A stretch of 64,000 nt of DNA from Dentipellis sp. KUC8613 (GCA_002286715.1 NSJX01000014.1:383086-447085); one strand, 5' to 3'. Numbered from the stretch's first letter, positions 24,312-37,929 are shown. Made by a program: numbers and translations. The notes: generated by a model from the letters alone, not told the origin.

Positions 24312-24621
24312 CGTGCCCGCGCCCGCCTTCGGCGTGGAAAGTAGAGTACATAGTGAGGTGGTAATGTATTGCAGCAGTGGCTGCGACGGATTGATTGCTT
24401 TCGAGAGGGGATGGTGTGGCGGAGAGGGAGGGTGGTGTATGATGATAGTGCTGTCGCTCGTTTGGATCTGAGTGCTTGATTTTGCTTGCTACGTAGTCTC
24501 TTGTTTTATGTTTTACCCACGATCATTAGCTATTTATTGGATGCGGTTCTTGGATATCGAGTTTGACTGGGGGTGTGATTGGTAATTATCTGCACGCAAA
24601 TGCAGGCGGTATACAATTGTC
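24312..24621. other. Convergent intergenic gap
   Basis: 3' flanks of the LIM and XPG-like genes. T-rich sequence near 24470-24540 is consistent with transcript ends. Nothing else was seen. Confidence 0.5.
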
Positions 24622-26528
24622 TCATGCTCTCGGGTCATCGCCAAAGTAGTTACCCTCCAGCGCACCTGCCCAGCCATCCGCCCCGTCTAGATACCTCCCC
24701 AGCCCAAACCGTGTCATAACCTCCCTGACGCGCCCGTCGTCCCACTCGCCATCATCCAACACCTGCCGCTCCGGCACTGGTGGAATTGTACGAAACACGT
24801 CCCGCGCTCGCTGCACGAGCGCGAGATACTTTTCACGCGACGCGCGCGGCGGGTACGCACGCTCCACATCCAGCACGCCTTCAATGCTCCCGTGCGCCTG
24901 CACGAAGCGCAGCGCGCGGTGCGGACCGACGTGCGGGATCCGCGCCGTGAAGTCCGTACCGAGCAGGAGCAGGAAGTCGAGGAACGCGCGAGGGTCCAGC
25001 GACAGCGCGGCCTGCAGAGTGTGCGGCGCGAGCAGGAGGAGCGCGTCCTTGCGCGACGTGATGTTGCGCAACATCGGCGCGCCGTACGCCAGCACGTCCT
25101 GCATCCGGTCAGTACGCATACAGACGGAGGAGGGGGAACGATCGTACTGTGTCCTCAGTGGCGACGTAGTCCGCGAGCCCATGTAGCACGAGCGCGGACG
25201 CGAGGCCCTCTGCCTCGTACGGCCCTGTCGTTTCAATGCACGGCACACCCATCGCGCGAAGAATAGTGTGGCTCTCCGTGTACGTCTCCGGGGTCGGCGC
25301 GTTGCTACGGCGCGCGTACGACTGTACGAGCAGGCTGCTGCGCGTCGCGAGAGCGGCGGGGGCAGTTGCGTCTGTGCCCTGGGCAAGCGCGGCCCAGAAC
25401 GCGCCCTCGGCTTGTGTGAGCTGCTGTTGGGTCTTGGACATCGCGTCGGCTTGGAAGTCCTGCGTGGGTGCGGCGGTGGACTCTGCGGCGGATGAAGGTA
25501 GGGCCGGAAGAACGTCGAGCTCAGGAATGCTTTGGCGGTAATTGAGGTAGAGCGCGGATAGGAGGCTTGGGATGTCGTCTGAACTCGGCGACGGGAGTCC
25601 CCAGGTAGTGTCGAAGTTGACTTGGTCGTCTATGTCGCGTCGCACGAGGTTGTAAGAGTCCAGACTTAATTGGTCGAAGGGTAGGTCGTCAGGGGTTTGG
25701 AAGTGCTCCGGTTCGACATCTGAGGGCGGAGACGGTGCGACAAAGTCCACGCCGGAAGGAAGCCCTGCGACATCTGCTAGTATCTCGCGTAAATCCTCCT
25801 CGTCGAATTCATCCGGATATCCGTAGGTCGTCGGCACTTCCGCGTTTGGTGGTGGTATTGGTGTTGGAGCAGTTGTCGCTGCATCCACTGATGATAGATC
25901 ACCGGCAACGTACAGCGGCACGGGCGAGGCAGTTGAGGGCGTCTGTCCAACCATCATTGCCTTCAGGGAATCCGCTGCGCGCTGGCGTTCCGCGACGTCC
26001 AGGTGCTGGCTCGCCTGCAGGAGTTCGGTGACGCGATTCAGTCTCTGCAGCCGCTTGCGTTCGATGTCTGCGCGAAACGTATCAAGTCGTCGAATGTGAC
26101 GCCTGCGCTCCACCTGAAAACTATAAGGACACTACCCCCATGCCAAATGGATGTAGACGCACCTCTTCCGCTTTGGCAAGGTTCCGTTCCTTGCCGTCGA
26201 ATACGCAGATGGCCTTCACATTGTCATCCCGGAGCTCTCTAATCAGCCGGTACCACCCCAGGACGTGCCTATAGGGATGCGGCGCGGGGGCATAGTGTAG
26301 TCGTTGCGTTATGAGCGTCCCATCGCTGCAGGAGACTTTAGTAAGCGACATAGCGCGTTTGGTACCATGCGTACATGACGATGGTTTTTCCAGTCAGGTC
26401 TTTGAGGCGGTTTGGGAGCTTCTTAATGACTTCAGGACTGTGAATGTGAATTAGACACGCGACGGGTTGGAAGAACGCGTGCCATACCATGTCTTCTGAA
26501 GGAACGGCGTGAGTCCCAAGACTCCCAT
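24622..26528 (-). CDS. XPG/Rad2-family structure-specific nuclease with long insert
   Basis: Flap-type nuclease of the XPG/FEN superfamily, a DNA repair or processing enzyme. The start at 26528 gives MGVLGLTPFLQKTC. After introns come PEVIKKLPNRLKDLTGKTIV, DGTLITQRLHYAPAPHPYRH and the second acid in ICVFDGKERN. The N and I regions are separated by a spacer of more than 250 residues rich in Asp, Glu, Pro and Ser. The I region has the remaining metal ligands (GPYEAEGLAS, ATEDTDVLAYGAP, LLLGTDF) and a helix-hairpin-helix-like segment (IPHVGPHRALRFVQ). All expected acidic residues are present. It ends LEGNYFGDDPRA without an obvious PCNA-binding box. The long spacer recalls Rad2/XPG, but the overall length (about 600) is much shorter. 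Confidence 0.88.
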
Positions 26529-27131
26529 CCGCTACGTAGCGTTAGCTCGTCTCCTGGAGATGACTGCGTAGCAATGAAGCTCGCAAAATCGTGGTCGAGT
26601 GTGTTTTAGAAGGAGTACCAGGAGCTTGCCACCGAGTCTTGGATGGTTGCAGACTAGCGACCCTGATCTGCCCCACATTCAGCGCGTATTGTGACGAAAT
26701 ACTGTTCTGATTTGAGGCAGATAATCTCATAATAGTTTAATCGCAATTATTTATTGAGCACAAACCGTTTGTTTTGATGAAGTCCATAGCGAAGGTTGGC
26801 ACACTTAAATCCAGCAGCCTTCCAGCAGTTAAAGTTAGCCTCCTGTTCATGATACCGGGATTGGAGACAGCTGTAGATGGAGTATATAAGTAGTGTCATT
26901 AGAGCAGAATATTATGGGCGTCTGCCACTTTGGGATTTAGAAGTCCGCCACAGCCACGCTCTGAGCCATCCACGTCGTCGCCAACACTTCATACAGCTTG
27001 CTCAACTCATACTCCCGTTCTAATACGTGTTCGTCTCTCAATACGTGTCTGTCTCGCTAAAATCAGACCATACCCAGGATCCGACACCCTTCAACCCACA
27101 GGTCTAGGCGGCACGGGCTCCATCAGCAACC
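26529..27131. promoter_or_regulatory. Divergent upstream region, XPG-like / alpha-COP
   Basis: About 600 bp without a gene. A TATA-like GTATATAAG sits near 26882. The segment just before 27132 is pyrimidine-rich, as expected for a housekeeping leader. Confidence 0.45.
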
Positions 27132-30100
27132 ATGTCGGTAATGCTCACCAAGTTTGAGTCGAAGAGCAACCGTGTAAAGGGTATGTATGCGCTTGAACCA
27201 TGTAACATGTATCTCGTCTGACAACGGACGTACCTAGGCCTTGCTTTTCATCCCACTCAGCCACTTCTCGCAGCGTCACTTCATAATGGCAGTGTACAGT
27301 TGTGGAACTACCGGATGGGCGTTCTGGTAGACAGATTCGACGAACACGAAGGTACGCTGCGATGACGTCCGTCCAGTGGTCTTGGTGAAGCTCAGCGTAT
27401 AATCAGGCCCCGTTCGTGGTGTCGCAATTCACCCCAGCAGGCCGCTGTTGGTGACGGGAGGTGACGACTACAAAATCAAAGTCTGGGGTGAGTACATTCC
27501 GTCAGTGTTGTGGTGCGTATATTGACGCGTTATAGACCTCAAACCACAAAGCAGGAGATGCCTATTTACCCTGCATGGTCATCTTGACTACATTCGCACT
27601 GTACAGTTCCACCACGAGATGCCATGGATTGTAAGTGTAACTCGTGATGATAGTGTCCTGCCTGAAGCCACAGCTCGACCCGCGTCCTTTAGATCTCGTG
27701 TTCGGATGACCAGACGATCCGTATATGGAACAGCACGTCGCGCAACTGCATCGCGATCCTCACTGGACACTCACACTACGTCATGTCCGCTTTCTTCCAT
27801 CCGAAGGAGGACCTTGTCGTCTCCGCGTCTATGGACCAGACCGTCCGCGTGTGGGACATCTCTGGCCTTCGCAAGGGCACACCAAATACTGCGCCCGGCA
27901 CTTTCGACTCATTCGACACGTTCTCGACCGTCAAGTACGTTTTGGAGGGCCACGATCGCGGTGTCAACTACGCAGTCTTCCACCCTACCCTCCCTCTCAT
28001 CCTGTCGGCCGGAGATGATAGGCAAATCAAGTTGTGGAGGATGAGCGAGACAAAGGCATGGGAGGTCGATGCTTGCCGAGGCCATTTCAACAACGTGTCA
28101 AGCGCTCTGTTCCACCCGAAGCATGAGCTTATCGTATCTTGCGGCGAGGATAAGACTGTAAGAGTGTGGGACCTGGCGAAGCGATCGGCGGTCCAGACAT
28201 TCCGCAGGGAACATGACCGGTTCTGGGTGCTGGCTGCCCATCCGGAACTCAACCTCTTTGCTGCTGGTGAGTATCACCTACTGTAGTCTCCGAGCTCCCT
28301 AATCTTCCGTTGTTCGCAGGACATGATAATGGTCTGATTGTCTTTAAGCTCGAGCGGGAGCGACCTGCCTTCTGCCTGCATGGAGACACAGTTTACTACG
28401 TGCGCGACAAATACGTTCGCTCATACGACATCAACACTGGCGCCGATGTCGGTCTCCTCAGCGTGCGCAAGTTCGGTAGCCCTTACGTGCCTCCCCGCAC
28501 CTTGAGCTTCAACCCAGCGGAGCGCGCTGTCATCTTGACAATCTCGTCGGACAACGGCATGTACGAGCTCACGTCGTTGCCGAAGGATGCCGTTGGTGAA
28601 CTGAAGGACTCGTCTGTTGATGGAAAGCGGGGGAGTGGCCAGGCTGCCATCTTTGTTGCGAGAAACAGGTTTGCTGTTCTCAACAAGGCGAACCAGGTAA
28701 GAGACTACTACACTCCTATACCGACTGTCATTGACGCGTATATGCGCCTTTGAACAGCTCATTGAAGTCCGCGATCTCTCCAACTCGGTCGTTAAGTCCA
28801 TCAAGCCTCCAGTCCAGACCAACGAGATCTTCTATGGTGGAACGGCGAGTCTGATTCTGAGCTCGACGAGCTCTGTCGTTCTGTACGATATCCAGCAGGG
28901 CAAGACTATCGCTGAAATCAACAGCCCGCCCGTCAAGTACGTTATCTGGAGTGCAGACGGTGCTTCTGTTGCCTTGTTGAGCAAGCACAGTGCGTTTCTT
29001 GGGATAATATCTATATCTGGCGAAGCTGAGCTTGATGACAGCCATTACAATTGCGAACAAGAACTTCTCGCACAACACCCTGATCCACGAGACAATCCGT
29101 ATCAAGTCAGGTGCTTGGGACGATGCTGGTGTGTTCGTGTACTCCACACTCAATCACGTCAAGTATTGCTTGCCGCAGGGGTACGTTATAATCAAGACCA
29201 GTAAATATATATACTGATTGCATGTTCTAGTGATCACGGTGTTATCTGCACCCTCGACAACCCCGTTTACCTCACGCGCGTCAAGGGCAAGACTGTTCAC
29301 TGCTTGGATCGCTCTGCTCGCCCTCGTACCATTACCATCGACCCGACGGAATATCGTTTCAAGCTTGCTCTCATCCGTCACAATTACGAGGAGGTTCTGT
29401 ATCTCATCCGTACGTCGAACCTGCTTGGGCAGAGCATCATTGCCTATCTGCAGCAGAAAGGCTTCCCAGAGGTAAACCCAATGGCTCGGCCTGCCAGTAT
29501 ATGTGCTGAGATCTTCTCCAGATCGCGCTTCACTTCGTTGAGGACAAGAACACCCGCTTCGACCTCGCCATTGAGTGCGGAAACCTCGATGTTGCGATGG
29601 AGACTGCAAAGGCCATTGACAGGCCCGAGTGCTGGAACCGTCTCGCGCAGCAAGCGCTCAAGCAAGGCAATCATAAGGTAATAGCCTTACCGTTCGCGGA
29701 ATTCCCTCATGGCTGATGCTGCATTTCAAATAGATCGTGGAGAAGTGTTATCAACAAGTCAAGAACTTCGATAAGTTGTCCTTCTTGTACCTTGCCACCG
29801 GAAGTACCGTCAAGGTCTCGAAGATGCAGAAGATCGCCGATGCCCGGGGCGACCCCATGTCGCGATTCCACAACGCGCTGTACGCCGGTGATGTGGTTGG
29901 CCGCATTGCCGTCCTCCGTGAGGTCGGAATGTGTGAGTATTAGTACTTGCCTTGACCCACGACGGCTCACTGAGCTCTCCTGTAGACCCATTGGCCTACT
30001 TGACTGCAAAGACGAACGGGTTGGACGAGCTAGCCTCGGAGATCCTTGAAGACGCAGGTCTCACTGATGCGGACGTTGATGACGTCCCTGACTTCGGCCG

Positions 30101-31464
30101 CACGTCTTTGAAGCCTCCTCCCGTCGTGACTGATACCACCAATTTGAACTGGCCTTCGATACCTGGCGGCGAGAGCTTCTTCGACCGTGCGCTTGCCAAC
30201 GGTAACCTCGAGGCTGGTGCTGCAGAGCCTTACATGAACGGCGACCACGGTGCTGCTGCATCCGCTGCTCTGGACGACTGGGCGAAGGATGAGGAGGACC
30301 AGGACCTCGCTGCTGATGAGGATGGTTGGGATCTCGACGCTGGCGGCGATGTGCAAGCGGAGGATGGCGGGGAAGAGGAGGCCGCTGAGGAAGAAGAGGA
30401 GGAACTTGGCGCCGGCGCGTCGCCTGGGGTCAGCGAGACGGAAACCTGGACACGCAATTCACCATTTGCGGGCGATCATGTCGCTGCTGGCTCATTCGAC
30501 ACCGCGATGCAGCTCCTACACCGCCAATTCGGTGTCGTCAACTTCGAGGAACTCAAGCCGCTCTTCCTGTCTGTATATCGATCCGCACACGCCTATCTCA
30601 CACCAATTGCCTCCCTGCCGCCACTTCACCTGCATCTTCGCCGCAACCCTGCCGAGTCGTCGTTGACGCGGGTCCTCCCTGTGGCTGTGGTGACATTGAA
30701 GCAGATCCGCACAGAGTTGTCAGAAGGCTTCCACTCTGTGTCTGGAAACAGGCTGGCAGACGCTCAGACGACGTTCCGTTCTGTGCTCCAGTCACTCCTG
30801 TTTGTCGTCACCTCTTCGGATTCCGAAGCCAAAGACGTAAGTGGCCCATATCCCTTCCAAACGTCAGACTGACAACACATTCTCATAGTGGAGAGACGCC
30901 GTCACCACTGCGCGCGAGTACCTTCTTGGTGTGTCTATCGAGCTCGAGCGCCGCCGCCTTGCGACCGCAGAGCCCGACAATGTCCGTCGCGGTCTTGAAC
31001 TTGCTGCATACTTCACACACTGCAAGCTCCAGCCGCCCCACATGCGGATTGCCCTCCGCAGCGCTATGCAATTGTTCACCAAGGCGAACAACTCCGCAAC
31101 CACTGCGAAATTCGCTCGGCGTCTGCTGGATCTCAACCCAGATCCAAAAATTGTTGCCCAGGTTCGCCTTCTTTCCCTTGTTTCCCCTGGTTTCAGGTGA
31201 TCTTATGTGTGTATGACGCAGGCCCGCCAACGCATTGCAGCTGGCGACCGCAACCCGCGAGACGCAGTCGAGATCTCGTATGATGAATTCACCGAGTTCG
31301 AGATCTGCGCTGCTTCGTACACGCCCATCTACAAGGGCTCCCCGTCCGTGCGCGATCCGTACACCGACGCGGCATTCCTGCCCGAGTTCAAGGGCACGCT
31401 CGACCCGCTCACGCGCCTCACCGAGATCGGTGCGGTCGCGTCGGGTCTGCCTGCGCCGCGATAG
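27132..31464 (+). CDS. COP1: Coatomer subunit alpha (alpha-COP)
   Basis: Largest COPI coat subunit, acting in Golgi-to-ER transport and binding dilysine cargo. The ATG at 27132 gives [21 protein letters not shown]-terminal WD40 repeats read in order: [84 protein letters not shown] and [10 protein letters not shown]. The second propeller and helical solenoid follow ([47 protein letters not shown]). An acidic linker (about 30290-30420) precedes the C-terminal epsilon-COP-binding domain, which ends [18 protein letters not shown]. Around a dozen introns interrupt it. The length, about 1,200 residues, is normal. The call is secure. Confidence 0.97.
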
Positions 31465-31817
31465 ATTATGACTGCGGACGAGGCCTAAAATGTTGCGATT
31501 TGGTATTGGAACGTTATTACATTGGACGATTTGGATTGATGTAAACAGTGCAATGATGTTTATTTTTCTTCTCCCTCATGCTTTCGGGCAAGCGTGGCGG
31601 TTCATGCGAAGTTTTGTGGACCTTGACATGGCGACTGTTGATACAAGTGGTCATGTTGCAGGTTTGTTACACATGAGGTGCATATCTCGTTGTGCTACTC
31701 GGATGAGGTTTGTCTGACAAGAGCTGAAGATCCAGAAGGTCATTAGAGTGCATTCATATCCAAAACCAAGCAGTGTCCAATGATTTGTACATTATCAGGC
31801 ATCGACAATTTCACGAC
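31465..31817. other. Convergent intergenic gap
   Basis: 3' flanks of alpha-COP and the P450. T-rich (about 31490-31570). No other feature seen. Confidence 0.5.
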
Positions 31818-34357
31818 TCAGGCCTGAACGTCAACAGCTGTGCCCGCTTCTCTCATACGCACCCACATGCCGCCCTACAGTCAAGCAATCAATCATCAAT
31901 GTTTCGTGCTAGAACAATATAGCACGCACCTCCCAGTACAGTGTAAGGTGTGTCTTAAACTTGATCTTCTCCTTGTTACTCCATGGGGCCAGTGAACTTG
32001 GTGGTTGTGCATCGAGAGCAAGTGAAATGGAATCGAAAGCTTGCAGAAGCCGGACAATGAAGAATGACACTTCGTTGTATGCAAACTGCATAGCGCCCAC
32101 CAATCAGCCACTCAACGCTATGGGGTGGTTCAAACACAAGTTACCTGCTGTCCCAGACAAATCCGTGGACCCCCATTGAAAGGTAGAAATATGAACGGAT
32201 TAGGGATCAGGTATTTGTGCAGCCGCTTGTCAAGAAAACGGTCCGGGTCGAAATGTGTCGCTACTTCCCGGTTCAGAGTCGTGAATTCATGCATAGGCTA
32301 ATGTACACTCACCATCAGGTCCCCATAGATCCGCTCGGCGGTGCATTAACATGACTGAGTATGCGCATCTACGATACGGTCAGAATTAGCTCGTTGCACG
32401 AACGACAAGGTGAAAAGGACCAACTTCGTTCCAGCGGGTACATAGATTGGTTTCCCCCCAGGCTCTTTGGCTGGCCAGACGACAGGTTCAGTCGAGCGGC
32501 GAATATTGAATGGTCTATGTGATTTATGATTAAGACTCGCCGTGCGAGCACGGAAGGGGAACGACTTACACAGCTGGCCACAATCTCAGAACTTCATTGA
32601 TGACCGCACGTAGATACTTGCATGCCCGGAAATCATCAAGCGTCGGTGCCCTGTCAAGACCTATATTCTCGAGTATTTCAGCCCTAAGACGGGAGAGAAC
32701 TTCAGGATGTTGCAACAATGCATATATAGTAGACGTGAGAGTTGAGGCAGTCTAGGTACAATATCCTCGTCAGTAACATGCGAGTGGGAGTAAGCGACCT
32801 GGAGTAAACTTGCCGTATCTCTACCAGCGAGGAGGATGTTCAACGTCTCATCACGAAGAATGACCGGATCTGATTTGTGTAAGCACAGATATATTCTCCA
32901 TGTGTGATCTCACCTTTAGTCTGCGCGACAAGGTGGTCGAGCAGTGTTTCTGCTTCATTCATGTCCTGGCCGTCCGTTTTATCCAAGATGTGCTGATTTG
33001 TCTCTGCTCGCTCGAGGGCCTTTGCTACTATCGGATCAACGTAACCCTTCACGATACGCATATTCTTGGCGACCGAACCATCAAATAGTTCGTACAACGG
33101 CCAAGCGGGGCCATAACGAGAGCGCAAAGCAAGGCGACTCTGCGTCTGCAAGAACGCCCGAGCAAATGTGTTCGCGGGGTGCTCTTCGTTTGACTTCGAG
33201 CACGGTGATAGAGAGGAAGAAGAATGCGGAAGCTCCGCAGATAGAGAGCGAACGTCGCTGCCGAAGAGGAAGTCTGTTGCTGTGTCCAGGGTAAAGCGAG
33301 ATGCAAGGTCCTGGAGCCATGCGCATGGTCAAAACAACGAATTGTGAACTAGGGATGCGTGAAGAAGCGGTAGAATACCTGAAAGTCGACGGGCTGCCCC
33401 TCTCCCAATCGTTCGCCGAGGAGCCGGATGGCTTCTTGAGCGTGACGATCAAACATGTCGAAGTCGGACAGGCGTTCTCTCGTGAAGAACGGCCGTGTCA
33501 TGGACCGATGAAATCTATGTCGATTCGACGTGAACATCAGTGAAAGGATGGCCCATTTATTGAACGATGACATACTTCCAAAGGTCGCCTTCGACACAAC
33601 CGACTGAGTGAGTAAGAGAGAAAAGCTGTGGTAGATGATTTTCGCACCATCAGAATTGAACACGCCTGTCCCGAACAGGTCCCGCATCTGCGTTGCGAAA
33701 AGAGGCCCTGCATCATTTATGAGCATCGTGACGCATTCGGTGCACATGAATTGGCACACCTTTCTCGAAGCTCGAGAAACTAGACGCCAGTATAGCCTAG
33801 CGGCCCACGCTCAGCAACAGATGGGTTCAAATGTCACGCAAATACCGTACCTTTATATTGTCAGGTTCCATTGTTTGATACTGCAGTATACGAATCAGCT
33901 CCCGTCAATGAAAGCAAGGAGGCAGTACGACTGACCTTGTCTTCGAAGAACGTCCTGGTATTGAACGTCCAACCATAGCGATTGGCCCACTCTACCATAT
34001 GTTCGCCTGGAAAGACATGTAATGCGGTGAAAACAGCCCCAAGGGATGAAACCCACCCATGTAACCATTGGTGTAGTTTGCGACAGATTTCTCTACTGTG
34101 TTCAGGCCAAGGATGTTTGAATCCTCTATGACGGGGGCTAGCACAGCGCCGAGCTTGGCTGCGTCCCTCCGATCTTTGGCTAGTTTCCATTGAATGCCGA
34201 GAAAGACTGCTACCGGGATTGACAGCAGTCCGCTTGCCAAAGTGACGAGGATCGGTGCATTGACTAGCTGACGAAGGACAATATATGTAGCTAGGGGAGG
34301 GCCAATGAGAATCGGCACGAATGAAGCAAGGTACTGCAAGGCGACAATCAGAGACAT
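31818..34357 (-). CDS. Cytochrome P450, CYP63/CYP52-like
   Basis: Membrane P450 resembling the white-rot CYP63 family, whose members oxidise alkanes, fatty acids and aromatics. The start at 34357 gives [17 protein letters not shown] with two hydrophobic segments. Then come [32 protein letters not shown] and TFFEDK. Further exons give [15 protein letters not shown], the I-helix [14 protein letters not shown], the K-helix [11 protein letters not shown] (ExxR) and the haem loop [17 protein letters not shown]. The final short exon is [18 protein letters not shown]. All P450 landmarks are intact. The gene has more than ten short introns, common in this family. The substrate cannot be inferred. Confidence 0.9.
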
Positions 34358-34958
34358 GGTTAGTGGTTGGAAAGGAGGAAACTTCGCACATATTCTACGT
34401 CGTGTTTTAGTGTATTTGAAGTTCCGGACGGCAGCTGCGACCTGCGGATGCGTCCGCTGAATCACGGATTCAGAGACCCGCCGCAGGCTACCTCGATCGC
34501 GGTATGTCAGCAGCGCAGTTATATGTCATACTCTCAGAAATGTGGACCATATATCATGCGGTGGGTGCTTCGTCGGAAGGACTTCAGGTAAGACGATGGC
34601 GAGAAATAGCGAGACGTTCGGCTATGCACGTACGTGGAAGACGATTATTGTAAGACCGCGGCGTCTATTTGTACGTATTTGCACCCTTATGAGCATTTCC
34701 CGATTCGTCATCGCTTCAACGGCTCACCCACAAGATCTATCACTACTTCGGGGATATGCGTGCTTGCAGCTGATTACAACGCAGAAAAACATAACTCGTC
34801 CAGATCAGCAGCCTCGCGCTCATTAACAGATGGACCAAGCCCCATCCAGTAATTACGTACAAAAGAAATCGAAGCGAATAATGAAAGCACAAGGTTTAGC
34901 ACGCTCCCCCCCTCCCTGCGTCTCTCCTCCAGCCGCCCCACGCTACACATACACTGCA
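34358..34958. other. Intergenic, P450 promoter side and AFI1 3' side
   Basis: About 600 bp. Short open frames only. I see no RNA, repeat or clear TATA box. Confidence 0.45.
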
Positions 34959-37929
34959 CTATACACCGTACGAAGATGTTCGTGAAAAGTTCATGTGAGG
35001 CGGTATCGCCTGTGCGGGTGGGGCCAGGTCCCGCATGCGGTTTTCTCGCGCGTGCGCCTGGCGCACGTAAGCGTAACGCTGGAAATGATTGAGTGCCTGC
35101 AGAAACTGCACACCAACCTGTGACAGCTAGTTGAGAATGGAGGAAATTATTGAAATAAAAGGTGGCGTACAGGGAAGACCCGCAGCTGGTTGAAGAGGTC
35201 AACCGTCAGGTCCCGAACGAGTTCCTGCTGGTGGAAAAGTCCGTAACTCAGAGGAAGCAAGCCGCCGGAATGAGGTGGGCTTAGAGCCAGGAGCTGGATG
35301 GAAGAGATGAGTCGTGTCTAAGCATGCAAGTATATTACAATACTCGCCTCCACGACTTGATCATACGTCTGGACGTTCTCTGCCATTGACCGCATGATAA
35401 GCTCCGCCTCCAAGTCACACATGTTCTTAGCGTGCCGCAGACGCCAGAGCTGATGCATAACATCGAAGCCCTGCAGCGCGTTCGTCTGCAGCGAACGTTT
35501 GAAGTCCTACACGATTTAAAAAAGAAGGCAGTCAGAATGCCAGCAACGTGTAAGAAAGACACCACGCACCTCCTGGAAATTCTTATACGTCGCGGTCCGC
35601 CGCCACCCCTCGATCCGACTCGCGTGAATCGCGAGCTCTCGCTGTCCTGCGCCCTCGTCGATGAAGACAACACCGCTGCCGAGCTGCGGGTGATCACCGT
35701 GCCCCTCGGTGAAGCTCGCACTCGGGTAGCCGATCGACGTCACGCCCAGTACATCCTCCTCGTACTTCGACGCCAGCCGCACGAAACGTTGCACATAGTC
35801 AGTGAACCGCGCACGGACGGTGCTCTCACCAAAGTGATAGTTGATCGCCGTGATGATCTTTGAAGTAGCGACGCGTCAGTAACGAAAGACAAAGGAATGG
35901 TGCTCAGACTCACATCCTCGATGAAAACGTTGTCTGGATTGTCTGCTTTGGCGACAAAGTCGCTCTTTTGCGACGCGACTTCCCCTCCCCGACCAGGCAC
36001 CCGACCGATATCGTCCTCACTGCCAATGGATGACTCCGCTCTCAGTGTGCCGCTCCGGGTGATAAGCGGCGGCGCGCCAGACGGCGATGTCTGGGGAGGA
36101 CATGATATATGGATGTCCTTGGAGACAATCATACGTCCTGTCCCAACGTCGCATAGGAGGTCCCAGGAGCCAGAGGACTCGAAGATGGGGTTGGTGACGC
36201 CTGCAATGTAGGCCGGTCTTGGGGAAAGCAAACCGTGAGGCCACGACTACCGTTTGGGAATACATGACAGACTTACATTGACTCCCATTCTTCCCGGTTG
36301 ATGAGATTCGCGTATGGGAATGCACGTTCAATGAATCCCCTGAGAATGGTGCCGCAGCCAGAGCCAAGTGCACAGGCGGAAAGGACATAGCTCGACACTT
36401 CGCGCGCCGGTCTGTTGTGCCCAAGGAATATAATACGCTTGCCGGTCACAAGCGCGTTGAAAAGTAGTATAATGGGGTGCGTGAGACTTCCGTTGGTATG
36501 TAGGTGTGGGTGTAGAGGTCCGGAAATTGTGGCAGCAGGATTTGAAAAGGTCTGGATGAGTTGAATTAAGGAATACTAGCATTATGCGTTAGATACCCGA
36601 TTATATGCGTCCTTTTAGATGGAAGACTTACATCGCCAACCTCCTCGGGGAACGTCGACAACGGCATCTTAATGGGGAGTTGGTGACCTTTGTAGTCAAT
36701 CGTTGTCTGGAAGAAATGGGTGTCCTTCATCATTCCAGCGCGCAAATGGGGGTCGGACGACCCCGCAATCATCGGCGTTGCCCCACCATAGCCATGGTCA
36801 ATGCCCCGATGTTGACCATGCGATGAAGAGCTAGACGCGTCTGTTGATCGGCGACCCTTGCTCGCGGTGACCGAGCTTCCATTACTGCCGACGCTCGACG
36901 GGCCACCAAGAGAAGCGGCATGCTCCAGCAGGCCGCTCTCGTCACCCACCCAGACCGCACTTCCTCCGAGCGAAAATGAATTTTCGGACGGCGAATACTG
37001 GGTTGATGGGGCGGGCGGAGGGGCATTGCGGATGCTTGCTTCTGTCCCTGCACGCTCCCGCCCCTCCACGCGTTCCTTCGTCCGCTGCAAAATGCCCTCC
37101 TCAAAGCTCGAGTGGGACCCATTCGACGGCATAGGTCGATGCGAGGTCCGAGCGCCTCCCTGCGAGGGATCCGGCGACGGACGACCGACGAAGAACTTCT
37201 CGGCGAAAATGTCCTTGCGCTCTGAATGGCGCATGATCAGCTTCTCGTGCCGGTTAAGCTTCGGTGCTGCAGAGATATCCATCGCGTTGATGGCATCAAA
37301 AAGGCGGGCGAGGCAGTCTTGCGAGGGTGCAGAGTAGTAGTCGTCAAGGGCGAGGAGGAGCACAGGCTGTGGTGCTGCTTTAGATGGAGGGCGAGAGTGG
37401 GGTGTCATGCGTACATACGCACCTTGAACATTTCGATAAACGGGTGCCGCGTGCATATAGCCATAGCTTTTACGACGGCACCTCTGAGGCCAAAAGGATC
37501 AAGACATGAAGGCCATAGGATATGAACGACAACGTACCTTCGAACCGTCTTGTCGTGCTTCGTCCGCACAATATTCAGCACATACAGTAGCTCAGGCTTA
37601 TCCGTCCCTCGTCCTGACTCGTCCTGGTCGTGCCCATTGACCGTCGACTCTTCTAATGCAAGGACAGGGGCGATGGTATTGAACGGCGTCTGGTTCAGAA
37701 AGAAAACGGTCCAGTCCTCAAGCTGCTTCTCTGCACCGTCGGGCAGCATCAAGTTCGCAAGAAGACTGGATGCGGCATGGATATGAGAACGCGTCGAACG
37801 ACGTCTGGCGAGCACATACCCCTCATCGGTCCCTAAAGGTTGCGGGAACTGATATGTGAGCTGTGCGCCGCGGTCAATGTCGAATTCGGCGAGGAGAACG
37901 AAGGAGCAATGTTGAGCATTGCTGCTCAT
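34959..37929 (-). CDS. AFI1: Afi1-like DENN/SPA polarity protein
   Basis: Fungal relative of Arf3-interacting protein 1, a DENN-type protein that marks polarity sites with Arf GTPases. The start at 37929 gives [19 protein letters not shown], followed by [20 protein letters not shown] and [15 protein letters not shown], the Afi1 N-terminal domain. The middle (36700-37200) is a Ser-rich insert. The SPA domain follows near the end: [38 protein letters not shown] and [19 protein letters not shown]. Reaching it requires an intron at 35294-35347 that begins GC rather than GT, and a 53-nt intron with donor GTACGC. The C-terminus is [10 protein letters not shown]. Without these splices the frame stops early, so automated models may truncate it. 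Confidence 0.87.
35294..35347 (-). other. GC-AG intron in AFI1-like gene
   Basis: The minus strand reads GTGGAG then GCGAGTATTG and ends CATCCAG. Removing it joins YDQVVE to [11 protein letters not shown] in frame, as expected for the SPA domain. No GT donor gives the same product. Confidence 0.65.

Noticed and set aside
30230..30457. Ser/Ala-rich minus-strand frame
   Set aside because: Complement of the acidic linker of alpha-COP.
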